The notes under the pieces were generated by a model, which worked only from the letters and a program-made list of their open reading frames with translations, had not been told where the DNA came from and made no database searches. A stretch of 64,000 nt of DNA from Candidatus Baldrarchaeota archaeon (GTDB lineage: Archaea; Asgardarchaeota; Baldrarchaeia; Baldrarchaeales; DXJG01): contig DXJG01000002.1 of NCBI GenBank assembly GCA_019056805.1, forward strand, positions 409,103-473,102. Direction: 5' to 3'. Made by a program: the position numbers and the translations under genes. Of this stretch, positions 16,867 through 25,315 are shown one piece after another; the stretch's first letter is position 1, and every line of letters begins with the position of its first letter.

Positions 16867-17013
16867 ATGTTCTGGAGAAGAAAAACAAAAGAAGAAAAAC
16901 TAAAAGAAAAAATAAAAAGGATATCCAAAGAATCAAGAGAAGCCATGGAATTAGCAGGACAAATAATACTTGAAAGAGTATCAAAACTCCAAAAAAGAAT
17001 ATTCCCCAACTGA
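16867..17013 (+). CDS. Small basic coiled-coil-like protein (48 residues)
   Basis: An ATG at 16867 preceded by GGTGAT opens 48 codons ending in TGA at 17011-17013. The peptide starts MFWRRKTKEEKLKEKIKRIS and continues as a charged amphipathic helix with a hydrophobic patch, ELAGQIILERV. TTTAAAAATC just upstream (about 16827-16836) would serve as a TATA element. I recognise no family. It is divergent from the TrmB-like regulator gene, 121 bases away, and could be regulated by it. It overlaps a spurious upstream extension of that regulator's frame on the other strand. Confidence 0.5.
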   Translation: MFWRRKTKEEKLKEKIKRISKESREAMELAGQIILERVSKLQKRIFPN

Positions 17014-17164
17014 ACAAGCAACAATACACAATAGTCCAAAAACATTATTCTACCAAATTTATAAACTCGCTTAGATAAACATTCCTAAATATCATGAAAA
17101 AAACATTAAACATAATTTATTGATATTTTTAACCCCTATTTTTCATTATTATAAAAGTAATGTT

Positions 17165-18247
17165 TTAATGATCTGTTATTGAACTTCTAGAAAGTTCTGA
17201 TCTTACAAAATCCTCTCTAGTTTCATCACTATTCAAATTTAGCATAAATTTACGGACATTTAAAATGAAATCTACAATACTTTCAACATTTTGCCTATAC
17301 ACTACTGTCAAAGGTTCACCATTCGTATCCGCTTGTAAAACGGCACCAGAAGCAGCTATTCCAGTTTCAATAGCTAATCTGATTCCTTCCCCAGAAAAAG
17401 GATTACAAAATCCACCTGCATCCCCAACAAAAATAACATTATCTTTCCCTTCTACAATTGTACCCTGTGGTATAAAGCCGACTTCCTTCTTTATTAGTGA
17501 AATAGGTACAAAATTAAACTCGTCACTTAATACCTTCTTAAACCTTTCAAGATACTCTTGGAGCTTTCTTATTTTATCCCTTGGAACACCAATACCTATA
17601 ATGAAAAGATCGTTTTTTGGAATAACATAACCATAGATAGGTGTAATATCCTTACTAAGAAGAAACATGTAGAAATACTCACTAAAATCTCCTTTTGCTT
17701 CCCAATGCTCTTGCAAAATTCCCGCAATATCAAAATCAGAAAAAGAGAATATATGTCTTCTCACATTTGATAAAGCTCCATCAGCACCTATTAAGTAACG
17801 AGTTTTAAATTTTAGAATGTCATTACCAGCTTTAACTAAAACTTTGATATCTTTTTCTTCTTCCCTAAATTCGAGAAACGCCGTATTAAAAAGTATTGGA
17901 ATCTTTTTCTTTATGGCTACCGAACAAAGCCATGCATCAAACATTGATCTACTAATGTTTAAAAGTTTATAATTGCGTAAAACTCCACCGTTCTCCCTAC
18001 CACTTGGAGGAACATAAAATAATCCTAGGGATTGCGGGAAGCTTAACACATCTGAAGGTATTCTTAAACTAAATTCATAATCCAAGATGTCTTGACACAC
18101 TAATGGAAGGATACCACCACAAGGCTTCGATCTCCCATATTTTCCTCTTTCAATTACTAAAACGTTATAGCCTTGTTCAGCGCATTTTAATGCTGTAGAT
18201 AATCCTGAGGGTCCTGCACCGACTACTATAACGTCGAATGTTCGCAT
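17165..18247 (-). CDS. Geranylgeranyl-reductase-family FAD oxidoreductase
   Basis: The 360-residue flavoprotein opens with the dinucleotide-binding motif VIVVGAGPSGLSTALKCAEQ and has KPCGGILPL and VGDAGGFCNPFSGEGIRLA, the signatures of the geranylgeranyl reductase family. Members saturate isoprenoid chains of archaeal lipids or act on quinone precursors. Its start overlaps the end of the lipoate ligase gene by 22 bases, so it is the last gene of that operon, which is not an expected place for a lipid enzyme. A function on the lipoyl pathway, or as another FAD oxidoreductase, remains open. Confidence 0.78.
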   Translation of the reverse strand: MRTFDVIVVGAGPSGLSTALKCAEQGYNVLVIERGKYGRSKPCGGILPLVCQDILDYEFSLRIPSDVLSFPQSLGLFYVPPSGRENGGVLRNYKLLNISRSMFDAWLCSVAIKKKIPILFNTAFLEFREEEKDIKVLVKAGNDILKFKTRYLIGADGALSNVRRHIFSFSDFDIAGILQEHWEAKGDFSEYFYMFLLSKDITPIYGYVIPKNDLFIIGIGVPRDKIRKLQEYLERFKKVLSDEFNFVPISLIKKEVGFIPQGTIVEGKDNVIFVGDAGGFCNPFSGEGIRLAIETGIAASGAVLQADTNGEPLTVVYRQNVESIVDFILNVRKFMLNLNSDETREDFVRSELSRSSITDH

Positions 18248-19830
18248 CTATATGCCTCTTCCCTTTTTTTCTGAAGATAGGTAAGAAGTTTTGAGAGTAT
18301 ATTTATTTTGAGTCTTGTTTGCGTTTCAAAATCTCCTCTATAAGCTTCTTTTTGTTTACCAAGATCGTAACATGTTCGATCATCAATATCAATAATTAAT
18401 CCAGGCACCCCCATCTCTTCGAGCTCATCACGATGTTTTTGATAAAATGCTTCGCAACAGCATCCAATGAATCCTCCTGAACCATGTTCCTTCATCATTT
18501 TTAACGTGCTCATTAAATGTTCAAAATTCTGTATGGTTATTGGCTTCAATCCTGCTTTCTCAGCTAGTATGTAAGCTTCGCCAATGGAACACAAACCACA
18601 TTTCAAACATCCTTCCTTTTTCCTATATTCACATGTAACAAGCTTGGCACAATATGGAAGAAGGAGATATTCACATTTACCAAGCATAACCTCTTTTGCT
18701 CTTCTTGTAATAGGATATATGTGGTTTACCTCATCGCTCTTAAGACCAAATTGCTCATATGAAAGCTTGTCAACAGCTTCCAAAATGATCTCCACAAAAT
18801 CTTCCGGAGAAATACCTGGAACCTGAATATCATTCTCTCTAAAGAAATCATAAACAATTTTTTTAATCTCTTTTTCATCACACGGTGTAAATTTTAATCT
18901 TGCTTCAAGATCGTAAATAGCTCGTGGAGGGAAAACAAAAAAGTCACCTGTTATCAAAACACTCTTAATTAATCCTACTTCCCTATCCAAAGCGAGAGAA
19001 ACTCGAATAATTCCCCCCGGCTTCTTTGTTATAGCATGAACTAAAGCTGGTTCTCCTGGAACCCTTCTATCTAAGAAAATCCATTCATCCGACCTAAAAT
19101 ACTGCAATCTTTCACGTAAGAATTTTTCTTCATGAAACGTAAGGTTTCCATCTTCAAGCTCTATTTCAAATGCTTCTTCAAATCCAGCTTTTATTGCATT
19201 TTTAATCTCTTCATAAGTTACATCACGGTTTAATTCCCATTTAAGACACGTAACTCTTTCTTTTACAGAATTTAACTCTTTATCCTTGAGTTTCACGATT
19301 GGTATTCTTAGTGCTTTAATCATAGTTTCTACATCGAAGTCTACTAGTAGTGTACCTTGGAATAAAATGGCATTTTCACGTTCTGTTCCACCAGTACCTG
19401 ATATCTTTCTACCATTGACTTCTATGTCATTTTTTGGACGGAAAGAAGCATTAACACCAAGATTCCTAAGCGCCTTAACTACTCCTCGACACATTATCTC
19501 AAAAAGTTCTTCGATGGAATCGTATGGAGGAATGGAACTTTTTGAAGCTATTATTTCCCATCCAATAGACGTTTCATCAAAATATATAGCTCCTCCACCA
19601 GTAATTCTTCTGTTAACATCTATACCTTTTTCCTTTACATAATCCAATCTAATTTCATGTTCAACATTTTGATGATAACCTACCAGAACCGCGGGAGGCT
19701 TAAATCTAAGAAGACGTATCGTATCTGGAATCAAATTTCTTGCTTTACACTCCAGAATTACATCGTCTAGTGCCATGTTTTCTGCAGCGGTACGAGGACC
19801 TGTATCTAAAAACCTCCATTTAGACTTCAA
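18226..19830 (-). CDS. lplA: Lipoate-protein ligase A fused to a DUF116 domain
   Basis: The first ~250 residues of this 534-residue protein are a lipoate/octanoate ligase catalytic domain: RRITGGGAIYFDETSIGWE near residue 75 and the catalytic lysine in NGRKISGTGGTERE near 130. It is followed by the accessory ligase domain (~250-360). The last ~170 residues, rich in cysteines (CEYRKKEGCLKCGLC, then FIGCCCEAF), match DUF116. The ligase would load lipoate or octanoate on GcvH or an E2 protein. DUF116 has no proven role, but its fusion here and the upstream radical SAM gene 13 bases away point to lipoyl synthesis. The downstream gene overlaps by 22 bases. Confidence 0.85.
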   Translation of the reverse strand: MKSKWRFLDTGPRTAAENMALDDVILECKARNLIPDTIRLLRFKPPAVLVGYHQNVEHEIRLDYVKEKGIDVNRRITGGGAIYFDETSIGWEIIASKSSIPPYDSIEELFEIMCRGVVKALRNLGVNASFRPKNDIEVNGRKISGTGGTERENAILFQGTLLVDFDVETMIKALRIPIVKLKDKELNSVKERVTCLKWELNRDVTYEEIKNAIKAGFEEAFEIELEDGNLTFHEEKFLRERLQYFRSDEWIFLDRRVPGEPALVHAITKKPGGIIRVSLALDREVGLIKSVLITGDFFVFPPRAIYDLEARLKFTPCDEKEIKKIVYDFFRENDIQVPGISPEDFVEIILEAVDKLSYEQFGLKSDEVNHIYPITRRAKEVMLGKCEYLLLPYCAKLVTCEYRKKEGCLKCGLCSIGEAYILAEKAGLKPITIQNFEHLMSTLKMMKEHGSGGFIGCCCEAFYQKHRDELEEMGVPGLIIDIDDRTCYDLGKQKEAYRGDFETQTRLKINILSKLLTYLQKKREEAYRCEHSTL

Positions 19831-19843
19831 GATATCCCCTCAC

Positions 19844-20863
19844 TTATTTTAAATTTGTAATTTCTTTCCACAGGAGTGAGCAACATTCATCATAAATTTT
19901 AACTTTTAAACCGAGTTTAGTGGCGAGATTATATGCTTCCTCGCTTGGATAAGCAATACCATTTACACCCGCTCTAATACTGAGTACATCTACACTAGCT
20001 TTATACGGGCCTCTTGGACACGCACAGCCAAGAAGCAATGGCGTATTAGGCATTAAAAATCTTGCGGCTAACATAACCTTTGAAACAACAATAGGTGAAG
20101 GAGGGTCTATGTTTTCCATCGGAGTACCTCTTAAGGGCATAAACACAACTATAACTAATGCCGCTATACGACGCCTCGCCACAATTTTTAATGCTTCTTT
20201 TTCTCCTTTCAACTTTCCAAAATGTAGTCCAACAACTATATGAGGAATAGTAGGTATTCCATTCTGCTCTAAAAGAATAAGAGAATATTCAAAATCTTCT
20301 ACACTGCGATCGAGATGATACACTTTCCTAATAGTTTCATTTGAACCAATAATATCAAGCATGACACCATCAACATCAACTGTCGCAAGAGCCTCTGCCA
20401 TTTTAGGGCTGATAAGACCTGTATGAATAACCACCCTCAAACCTAACTCTTCTTTCACACGTTTAATTGCGGGAATAAACTTCATTAAAGGTACACTTCC
20501 ATCTTTAATGCTTCCTCCACTAATAAGACAGCCTTTGCCCCCATGTTTCTTAATTTTAAGACATACTTTAAGCAAATCATCCGGATTCTTTATAGGAATC
20601 ATATTTTCCAAAAGTTTCCCTTTACAATGCTCACAATTAAGATGACACATTCTTCCAGTTATAGAAAGAGCCGGAAATCTAAACGGATTCACAGCCTTAT
20701 GAAAGTAAGTGTCAAAATGAACCATCCCAGGTGCATAAAAATAAATAATGTCCGGGAAATACTTTCTACGTAGATTATATGCCTCCTTAAATAGTAATCT
20801 CAACTCGAAAGACTCGCTTTGAAAACACCGTTCTATCACATCGTCATTACTGCTTCTAGACAC
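19844..20863 (-). CDS. Radical SAM protein, LipS-like (COG1856-type)
   Basis: This 339-residue radical SAM enzyme has the cluster motif RMCHLNCEHCKGK (C-x3-C-x2-C, near residue 77) and a BioB-like barrel with LISGG and the later FMPLRGTPMEN. It resembles the COG1856 group of biotin-synthase-like proteins. Together with a COG2516-type partner such as the gene at 26.9-28.0 kb, this group corresponds to the two-part archaeal lipoyl synthase LipS1/LipS2 known from Thermococcus, which inserts sulfur into octanoyl-protein. The direct operon link to a lipoate ligase supports this. Which of the two sulfurs it adds cannot be told here. The start is GTG at 20863. Confidence 0.72.
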   Translation of the reverse strand: MSRSSNDDVIERCFQSESFELRLLFKEAYNLRRKYFPDIIYFYAPGMVHFDTYFHKAVNPFRFPALSITGRMCHLNCEHCKGKLLENMIPIKNPDDLLKVCLKIKKHGGKGCLISGGSIKDGSVPLMKFIPAIKRVKEELGLRVVIHTGLISPKMAEALATVDVDGVMLDIIGSNETIRKVYHLDRSVEDFEYSLILLEQNGIPTIPHIVVGLHFGKLKGEKEALKIVARRRIAALVIVVFMPLRGTPMENIDPPSPIVVSKVMLAARFLMPNTPLLLGCACPRGPYKASVDVLSIRAGVNGIAYPSEEAYNLATKLGLKVKIYDECCSLLWKEITNLK

Positions 20864-21283
20864 TCGAACACCAACCTAGCTTTATCCATCAGAGAAGATT
20901 CCAGACCAATAATCAGATTCATAATATTTTATTAAAGGCTTTCTACTTTTAGCAGCACTTTTAGAAGATTATATGGAAAAAACTTAAAAGTTCTCGTCTC
21001 CAAGCAAATTTCTTCTAAAGTAGTTTTCAAGAAATAAGAAGATATGTGAATGTACTCCGAATAACTGCTTCTAAGACTCAAATACTACAAATGTGAAATA
21101 AATTATTTTTCGAGAAAAACCGGAAGATGTTGACTCTGAAGTTTTTAATCATTTAGGGATGTAGATATTCTAATTCCTTAGCATGAACACCTTCTTCACA
21201 TAGCTAGTATTACTATTCGAAAAATTTTTATTACTGATTAGTATTACTTTTTTGCAAAAAAGTAATACTAAGGAGAGGGTTAA
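20864..21283. other. Divergent intergenic region holding the palindromic operator
   Basis: No gene is present. The right end has the 30-base palindrome described separately. AGTATTACT is also present at about 21207-21215 as an additional copy of one arm, and TATTACT occurs once more near 21229-21235. The left portion should contain the promoter of the leftward radical SAM/lplA operon; I see no strong element there. Confidence 0.4.
21240..21269. promoter_or_regulatory. Perfect 30-base palindrome, candidate operator
   Basis: The arms AGTATTACTTTT (21240-21251) and AAAAGTAATACT (21258-21269) are exact reverse complements with a six-base centre TTGCAA that is also self-complementary. The site ends one base before the SD AGGAGAGGG of the radical SAM gene at 21284. 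A second site with the same ACTTTT-N6-AAAAGT core lies at 33266-33293 upstream of the FmdE-family gene. A dimeric repressor binding site is the simplest reading; an mRNA leader hairpin is the alternative. Confidence 0.6.
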
Positions 21284-22345
21284 ATGAGCAGTTTATCTGT
21301 AGATGAAATCCTAAAAAACGCAGTCAGGGATCCGATAACCCCTAATGAAGCAATTATTCTTCTCAAAAAGATAACAAGCTACGATAAAGCTTTAGAACTG
21401 TTTAAAGTTGCTACCAGTGTCAGAGGTGACGAAATAGACAACAAATTCAAGTTTGACGGATTCATAGGCACAATAACCCGATGCACAACAAATCCACCAT
21501 GTAGGTATTGTGGAAGATCCGCAAAGAATAGAAGTGATACCTTTACTGAACCATTGACTCTTGAAGAAATAGAGACAGGTGCTAAACTTATCGCAGAAAC
21601 TGGTGTCAAATGTGTTGAAATAGGGGGAGGCACAGTATGGGATGGTGCTGGAAATAAGGTTATAGAAGCTGTAAAGACCGTCAAATCTGTTGCTCCCGAG
21701 CTAAAAATATGGGTTAATGTTGGTCCAGCTCTTTCTAAAGACGATCTACTAAAGCTCAAAGAATTAGGAGTTATAGAGGTTTGTAGCTCATTAGAAACTT
21801 TTAATCCTAAAGTTTTCACTGAGACTAAACCTGGGGACAGCATGGAGGCGCGAAAGAAGCTTGCAAAAGAAATAGATGAAGTAGGCTTAGGACTTACAAG
21901 CGTAATGATGGTTGGCCTCGGCAGTAGCTATGAAGACTATGTTAACCACATTTTCTGGCTTAAAAAATTCAAAAATCTAAGCCACTTCCCAATAACTGGT
22001 TTTAGACCTATACCTGGCACGCCAATGGAAAACCATCCTATGGCATCACCTATTGAAGTTGCCAAAGTAGGTGCCGTAGCAAGACTTGTACTGAGAAAAG
22101 TGGATTTATCCTTTGGAGGCATGATGAATGATCCTAGACTCTTACCACTGTGGATCATGGCAGGAGCAAATAGAGCTATACATTTGGGACCTCATGTACA
22201 CAGACTTAGACAAGGAAGCTGGTTTGAAATCAGATATTCACAAGAGGTAGTTGTGAAAAATATAGGAAAACTACAATTTCAAAATATGCTCCCTCTTACG
22301 ACGAGGATAGTTAAAGACATGGGCATGGAGGTTGATGTAAGCTAG
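21284..22345 (+). CDS. Radical SAM protein, BioB/HmdB-like, with C-x5-C-x2-C motif
   Basis: The 353-residue protein is a BioB-type radical SAM barrel whose cluster motif is TRCTTNPPCRYCGRS near residue 67. The spacing is C-x5-C-x2-C instead of the usual C-x3-C-x2-C. That spacing is known from HmdB, the radical SAM protein involved in making the iron-guanylylpyridinol cofactor. The later FRPIPGTPMEN segment is as in BioB-like enzymes. No hydrogenase Hmd gene is in the window, so the substrate is open. It begins 14 bases after a perfect palindrome and is followed, 39 bases on, by an importer operon for an iron-complex, corrinoid or oxyanion type substrate. Confidence 0.75.
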   Translation: MSSLSVDEILKNAVRDPITPNEAIILLKKITSYDKALELFKVATSVRGDEIDNKFKFDGFIGTITRCTTNPPCRYCGRSAKNRSDTFTEPLTLEEIETGAKLIAETGVKCVEIGGGTVWDGAGNKVIEAVKTVKSVAPELKIWVNVGPALSKDDLLKLKELGVIEVCSSLETFNPKVFTETKPGDSMEARKKLAKEIDEVGLGLTSVMMVGLGSSYEDYVNHIFWLKKFKNLSHFPITGFRPIPGTPMENHPMASPIEVAKVGAVARLVLRKVDLSFGGMMNDPRLLPLWIMAGANRAIHLGPHVHRLRQGSWFEIRYSQEVVVKNIGKLQFQNMLPLTTRIVKDMGMEVDVS

Positions 22346-22384
22346 ATAATCATATGTATTTTAGTTTAAAAGGGGAGAAATGTG

Positions 22385-23449
22385 ATGGCTGCTAGAAAAG
22401 TTTGGATTATTGCAATCTTATCTATAATAATTGTTACCGTAGCAATTGGAGGGCTCTACTACTACAACATATTATTATCTCAATCAGGACAAGTTAAAAT
22501 AGTGGATCAAGCCGACAGAGAAGTATATGTTCCACGAAAAATAAGCAAGGTTGTTAGCCTCTGGCCAGAGGCTACCAGAATCATAATTGCCCTTGACGCT
22601 GGAGATATGCTAGTAGGTGTATGTAGTGCTGATAAAAGAGACCCCATAATGACTAGGATTTATCCACAACTACAAGAACTACCAGACTTAGGAGATATTC
22701 GAGCTGGAGTAAATACTGAAGAGTTGGTTTCATTAGAGCCAGATGTAATCTTTTCAGATGCTAGAAGTCCGGAAGCAGCAGATGACTTGCAAAAGACAAC
22801 AGACATACCCGTAGTATGTGTAAGAATTAGTCTTCCGCCCGATGGTCATTTCTCTTTTGAACCAATAACGCTAATTGGCAAAGTTCTGAATAAAGAGGAT
22901 AAAGCAGAGTATCTGCGAAACTTCTTGGAAAGCGAACTTTCTAAGGTAACTGATGTTACCTCTGATATACCAGAAGATGAAAGAAAAACCGGCTACATAG
23001 CGTTTGCCAGAGATCCTTTAATTACCCTAGGTCACGTTGATCCTTTGGAATCTGCAGGCGTCATTAATGTAGCTACAAAGGGATTCCAAACAGTTTGGTA
23101 TCCAGTGAACATAGAGCAATTAATCATGTGGAACCCGGACATCATCATAATTCATTGCCTTCACAAGATAATAGGCAATTATACCATAGAGGATATCTTA
23201 AATGACCCACAGTGGCAGAATTTAGATGCCGTAAAGGAAGGACGAGTATACAATGTAATTGTTGGCTATTATGGCTGGTATCCAGCAACTGCCATTATTA
23301 ATGTTATGCAAATCGCTAAAATCGCTTATCCAGAACTTTTCAGTGATCTTGATGTCGAGAAAGAAGGCAATGAAATATACAAGGTTATGTACGGCGTTGA
23401 CAACTTTTTCACAGACTTAGTTGATATCTACAACCTCTACGTACCCTAA
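22385..23449 (+). CDS. ABC importer substrate-binding protein (FecB/BtuF family)
   Basis: The protein of about 354 residues has an N-terminal hydrophobic anchor (VWIIAILSIIIVTVAIGGLY) and then the bilobed binding fold of the BtuF/FecB group, with VVSLWPEATRIIIALDAGD and VSLEPDVIFSD. There is no lipobox cysteine, so it is probably held by the uncleaved anchor outside the cell. Family substrates include ferric siderophores, haem, cobalamin and, for MolA-like members, molybdate or tungstate. ATG 22385 is preferred over the GTG three bases earlier because of its spacing from GGGGAG. Permease and ATPase genes follow directly. Confidence 0.85.
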   Translation: MAARKVWIIAILSIIIVTVAIGGLYYYNILLSQSGQVKIVDQADREVYVPRKISKVVSLWPEATRIIIALDAGDMLVGVCSADKRDPIMTRIYPQLQELPDLGDIRAGVNTEELVSLEPDVIFSDARSPEAADDLQKTTDIPVVCVRISLPPDGHFSFEPITLIGKVLNKEDKAEYLRNFLESELSKVTDVTSDIPEDERKTGYIAFARDPLITLGHVDPLESAGVINVATKGFQTVWYPVNIEQLIMWNPDIIIIHCLHKIIGNYTIEDILNDPQWQNLDAVKEGRVYNVIVGYYGWYPATAIINVMQIAKIAYPELFSDLDVEKEGNEIYKVMYGVDNFFTDLVDIYNLYVP

Positions 23450-23479
23450 TACAACCTAAAACCAAGGTAGTGATAACTA

Positions 23480-24451
23480 ATGTTATCAAAGAGAAATTAT
23501 TATCTCATACTTTTTTCTCCTATTCCAGTCATTCTTGTCTCACTAGGTGTTGGCAGATATCCTTTGCATCTTATGTTTAAGTCGTTCTCTCTTGGTGAAA
23601 CGGCATCATTCATTCTATTTAATATAAGATTGCCTCGAATTCTTCTGTGTGCGCTGGCTGGCGCTACCTTATCGGTGGCTGGTGCTTCTCTTCAATCCAC
23701 TTTACGTAATCCCTTAGTTTCACCATACATTTTAGGATTGTCACAAGGTGCAGCTTTCGGAGCTGCGCTTGCCATGCTTTTATTGCCTTATTCTTCGTAT
23801 ATGATTCCTATATTAGCTTTTATTTTCGGTTTTTCGGCAGTAATTCTCGCATGTTCACTTGCTCGAATACGTGGTGGATTTTCAACTGTGACCGTTATTT
23901 TAGCTGGTGTTATAGTTGCAGCTATATTTACTGCATTGCTTTCAATAGTAAAGTTTATTTCTGATCCTTATCGTCTTTCTGGAATAGTATTTTGGACCAT
24001 GGGAGGGTTTTATAAAGCTTCATGGGACTATTTGCTTTTAGCTGCTCCAGGATCGGTAACGGGTCTTACAATACTTTTCTTTCTCCGTTGGAGATTGAAT
24101 GTATTATCTATGGGCGACGAGGAAGCTAAACTGATGGGAGTTAATGTTTATCGTGAAAGATTGCTTGTATTAATTTCAGCCACACTCGCCTGTGCATCGG
24201 TTATCTCTGTTTCTGGTATAGTTGCATGGGTTGGTTTAATAGTTCCTCATATAGTGAGATCTCTAGTGGGTTCGGATAACAAATACTTAATACCAGCATC
24301 CGCGGCTTTTGGCGCAAGTATTCTCGTGCTTACTGATGATTTATGTAGATCGCTTTTCTCTTTTGAAATACCGATAAGTATCGTTACAACGTTAGTTGCA
24401 GCACCGTACTTCATATATTTGCTTAGAAAAGTAGGGGGTGAATGGCGCTGA
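23480..24451 (+). CDS. ABC importer permease (FecCD/BtuC family)
   Basis: This 323-residue membrane protein has about ten hydrophobic segments and the BtuC/FecD signature regions LRNPLVSPYILGLSQGAAFG near residue 75 and IAWVGLIVPHIVR-like VAWVGLIVPHIVRSLVG near 255. It forms the homodimeric channel of a type II importer. It follows the binding protein by 30 bases, and its end overlaps the ATPase gene by ten bases, so the three genes form one transport operon. Base use is slightly richer in T at third positions than the neighbours, as is usual for membrane proteins. Confidence 0.9.
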   Translation: MLSKRNYYLILFSPIPVILVSLGVGRYPLHLMFKSFSLGETASFILFNIRLPRILLCALAGATLSVAGASLQSTLRNPLVSPYILGLSQGAAFGAALAMLLLPYSSYMIPILAFIFGFSAVILACSLARIRGGFSTVTVILAGVIVAAIFTALLSIVKFISDPYRLSGIVFWTMGGFYKASWDYLLLAAPGSVTGLTILFFLRWRLNVLSMGDEEAKLMGVNVYRERLLVLISATLACASVISVSGIVAWVGLIVPHIVRSLVGSDNKYLIPASAAFGASILVLTDDLCRSLFSFEIPISIVTTLVAAPYFIYLLRKVGGEWR

Positions 24452-25224
24452 TAGTTGTTAAAGATGTACATTTCGCCTATGATGATAGTAAATTTGTATT
24501 GCGAGGTGTGAATTTAGAGGTTAAGTTGGGAGAGGTAGTCACGCTGTTAGGTCCAAATGGCTCAGGTAAAACTACATTGCTTAGATGTATATATAAGGTG
24601 CTTAAACCTAGAATTGGCTGTATTTACATTGATGGAAAAAATATTCTTGATCTAACATCTCGCGAAATAGCTAAGGTTATAAGCGGAGTTCCTCAAGAAC
24701 ATGAGACTACATTTCCCTATAGGGTTATAGATGTTGTTGTTATGGGTAAAACGCCCTTTTTAGACTTGTTTTCAGCCCCCTCAATAAAGGATTATAAAGT
24801 TGCTAAGAACATACTTGAAAAACTTGGGAAGGCAGAGCTGGCTGAAAGGCCTTACACTCAAATAAGTGGTGGTGAAAGGCAACTAGTCCTTATAGCTCGT
24901 GCTCTCATGCAGAATCCAAGAGTAATGCTACTTGATGAACCAACTAAACATTTAGATATTGTAAATAAGATGAAAGTATTGAGTATTATAAAGAAACTTG
25001 CCGTTGAAAAAAGATTAGCTGTACTTATGACCCTTCACGACCCAAATGAGGCAATAATGTTCTCAGATAAAATAGTGTTAGTAAAAGAAGGAAAAGTAAT
25101 ATGTTCCATTTCTTCTGAAGAATTAACTGCGGAGAGTCTTGAAAAAGTATATGGTATGCCTTTTAGGCTCGTGAAAGATGGAAATGTCAAAACAATTCTA
25201 CCAGTATTGGAATACACGGTATAG
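24442..25224 (+). CDS. ABC importer ATPase (FecE/BtuD family)
   Basis: The 260-residue ATPase has Walker A in LLGPNGSGKTTLLR, the Q-loop in GVPQEHE, the signature ISGGERQLVLIARAL, Walker B in VMLLDEPTKHLD and the switch histidine in MTLHDPNE. It drives the permease encoded just before it. The SD GGGGGTGA lies inside the end of the permease gene, which supports coupled translation. The substrate of the whole importer is unknown; see the operator entry for the suggested regulon. Confidence 0.92.
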   Translation: MALIVVKDVHFAYDDSKFVLRGVNLEVKLGEVVTLLGPNGSGKTTLLRCIYKVLKPRIGCIYIDGKNILDLTSREIAKVISGVPQEHETTFPYRVIDVVVMGKTPFLDLFSAPSIKDYKVAKNILEKLGKAELAERPYTQISGGERQLVLIARALMQNPRVMLLDEPTKHLDIVNKMKVLSIIKKLAVEKRLAVLMTLHDPNEAIMFSDKIVLVKEGKVICSISSEELTAESLEKVYGMPFRLVKDGNVKTILPVLEYTV

Positions 25225-25315
25225 AAACCGTTTTAACTCCCCTTTTACATGTTTATCTGTAAAATTTGTTAATATTGCAATTATTTTGTTAAAATTCTAG
25301 CTACTTGAAGCACAG

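Noticed and set aside
16746-17045. Upstream extension of the TrmB-like regulator frame to 17045
   Set aside because: The added residues are low-complexity and hydrophobic, the SD GGAGG sits just before ATG 16745, and the opposite strand carries an SD-supported small ORF.
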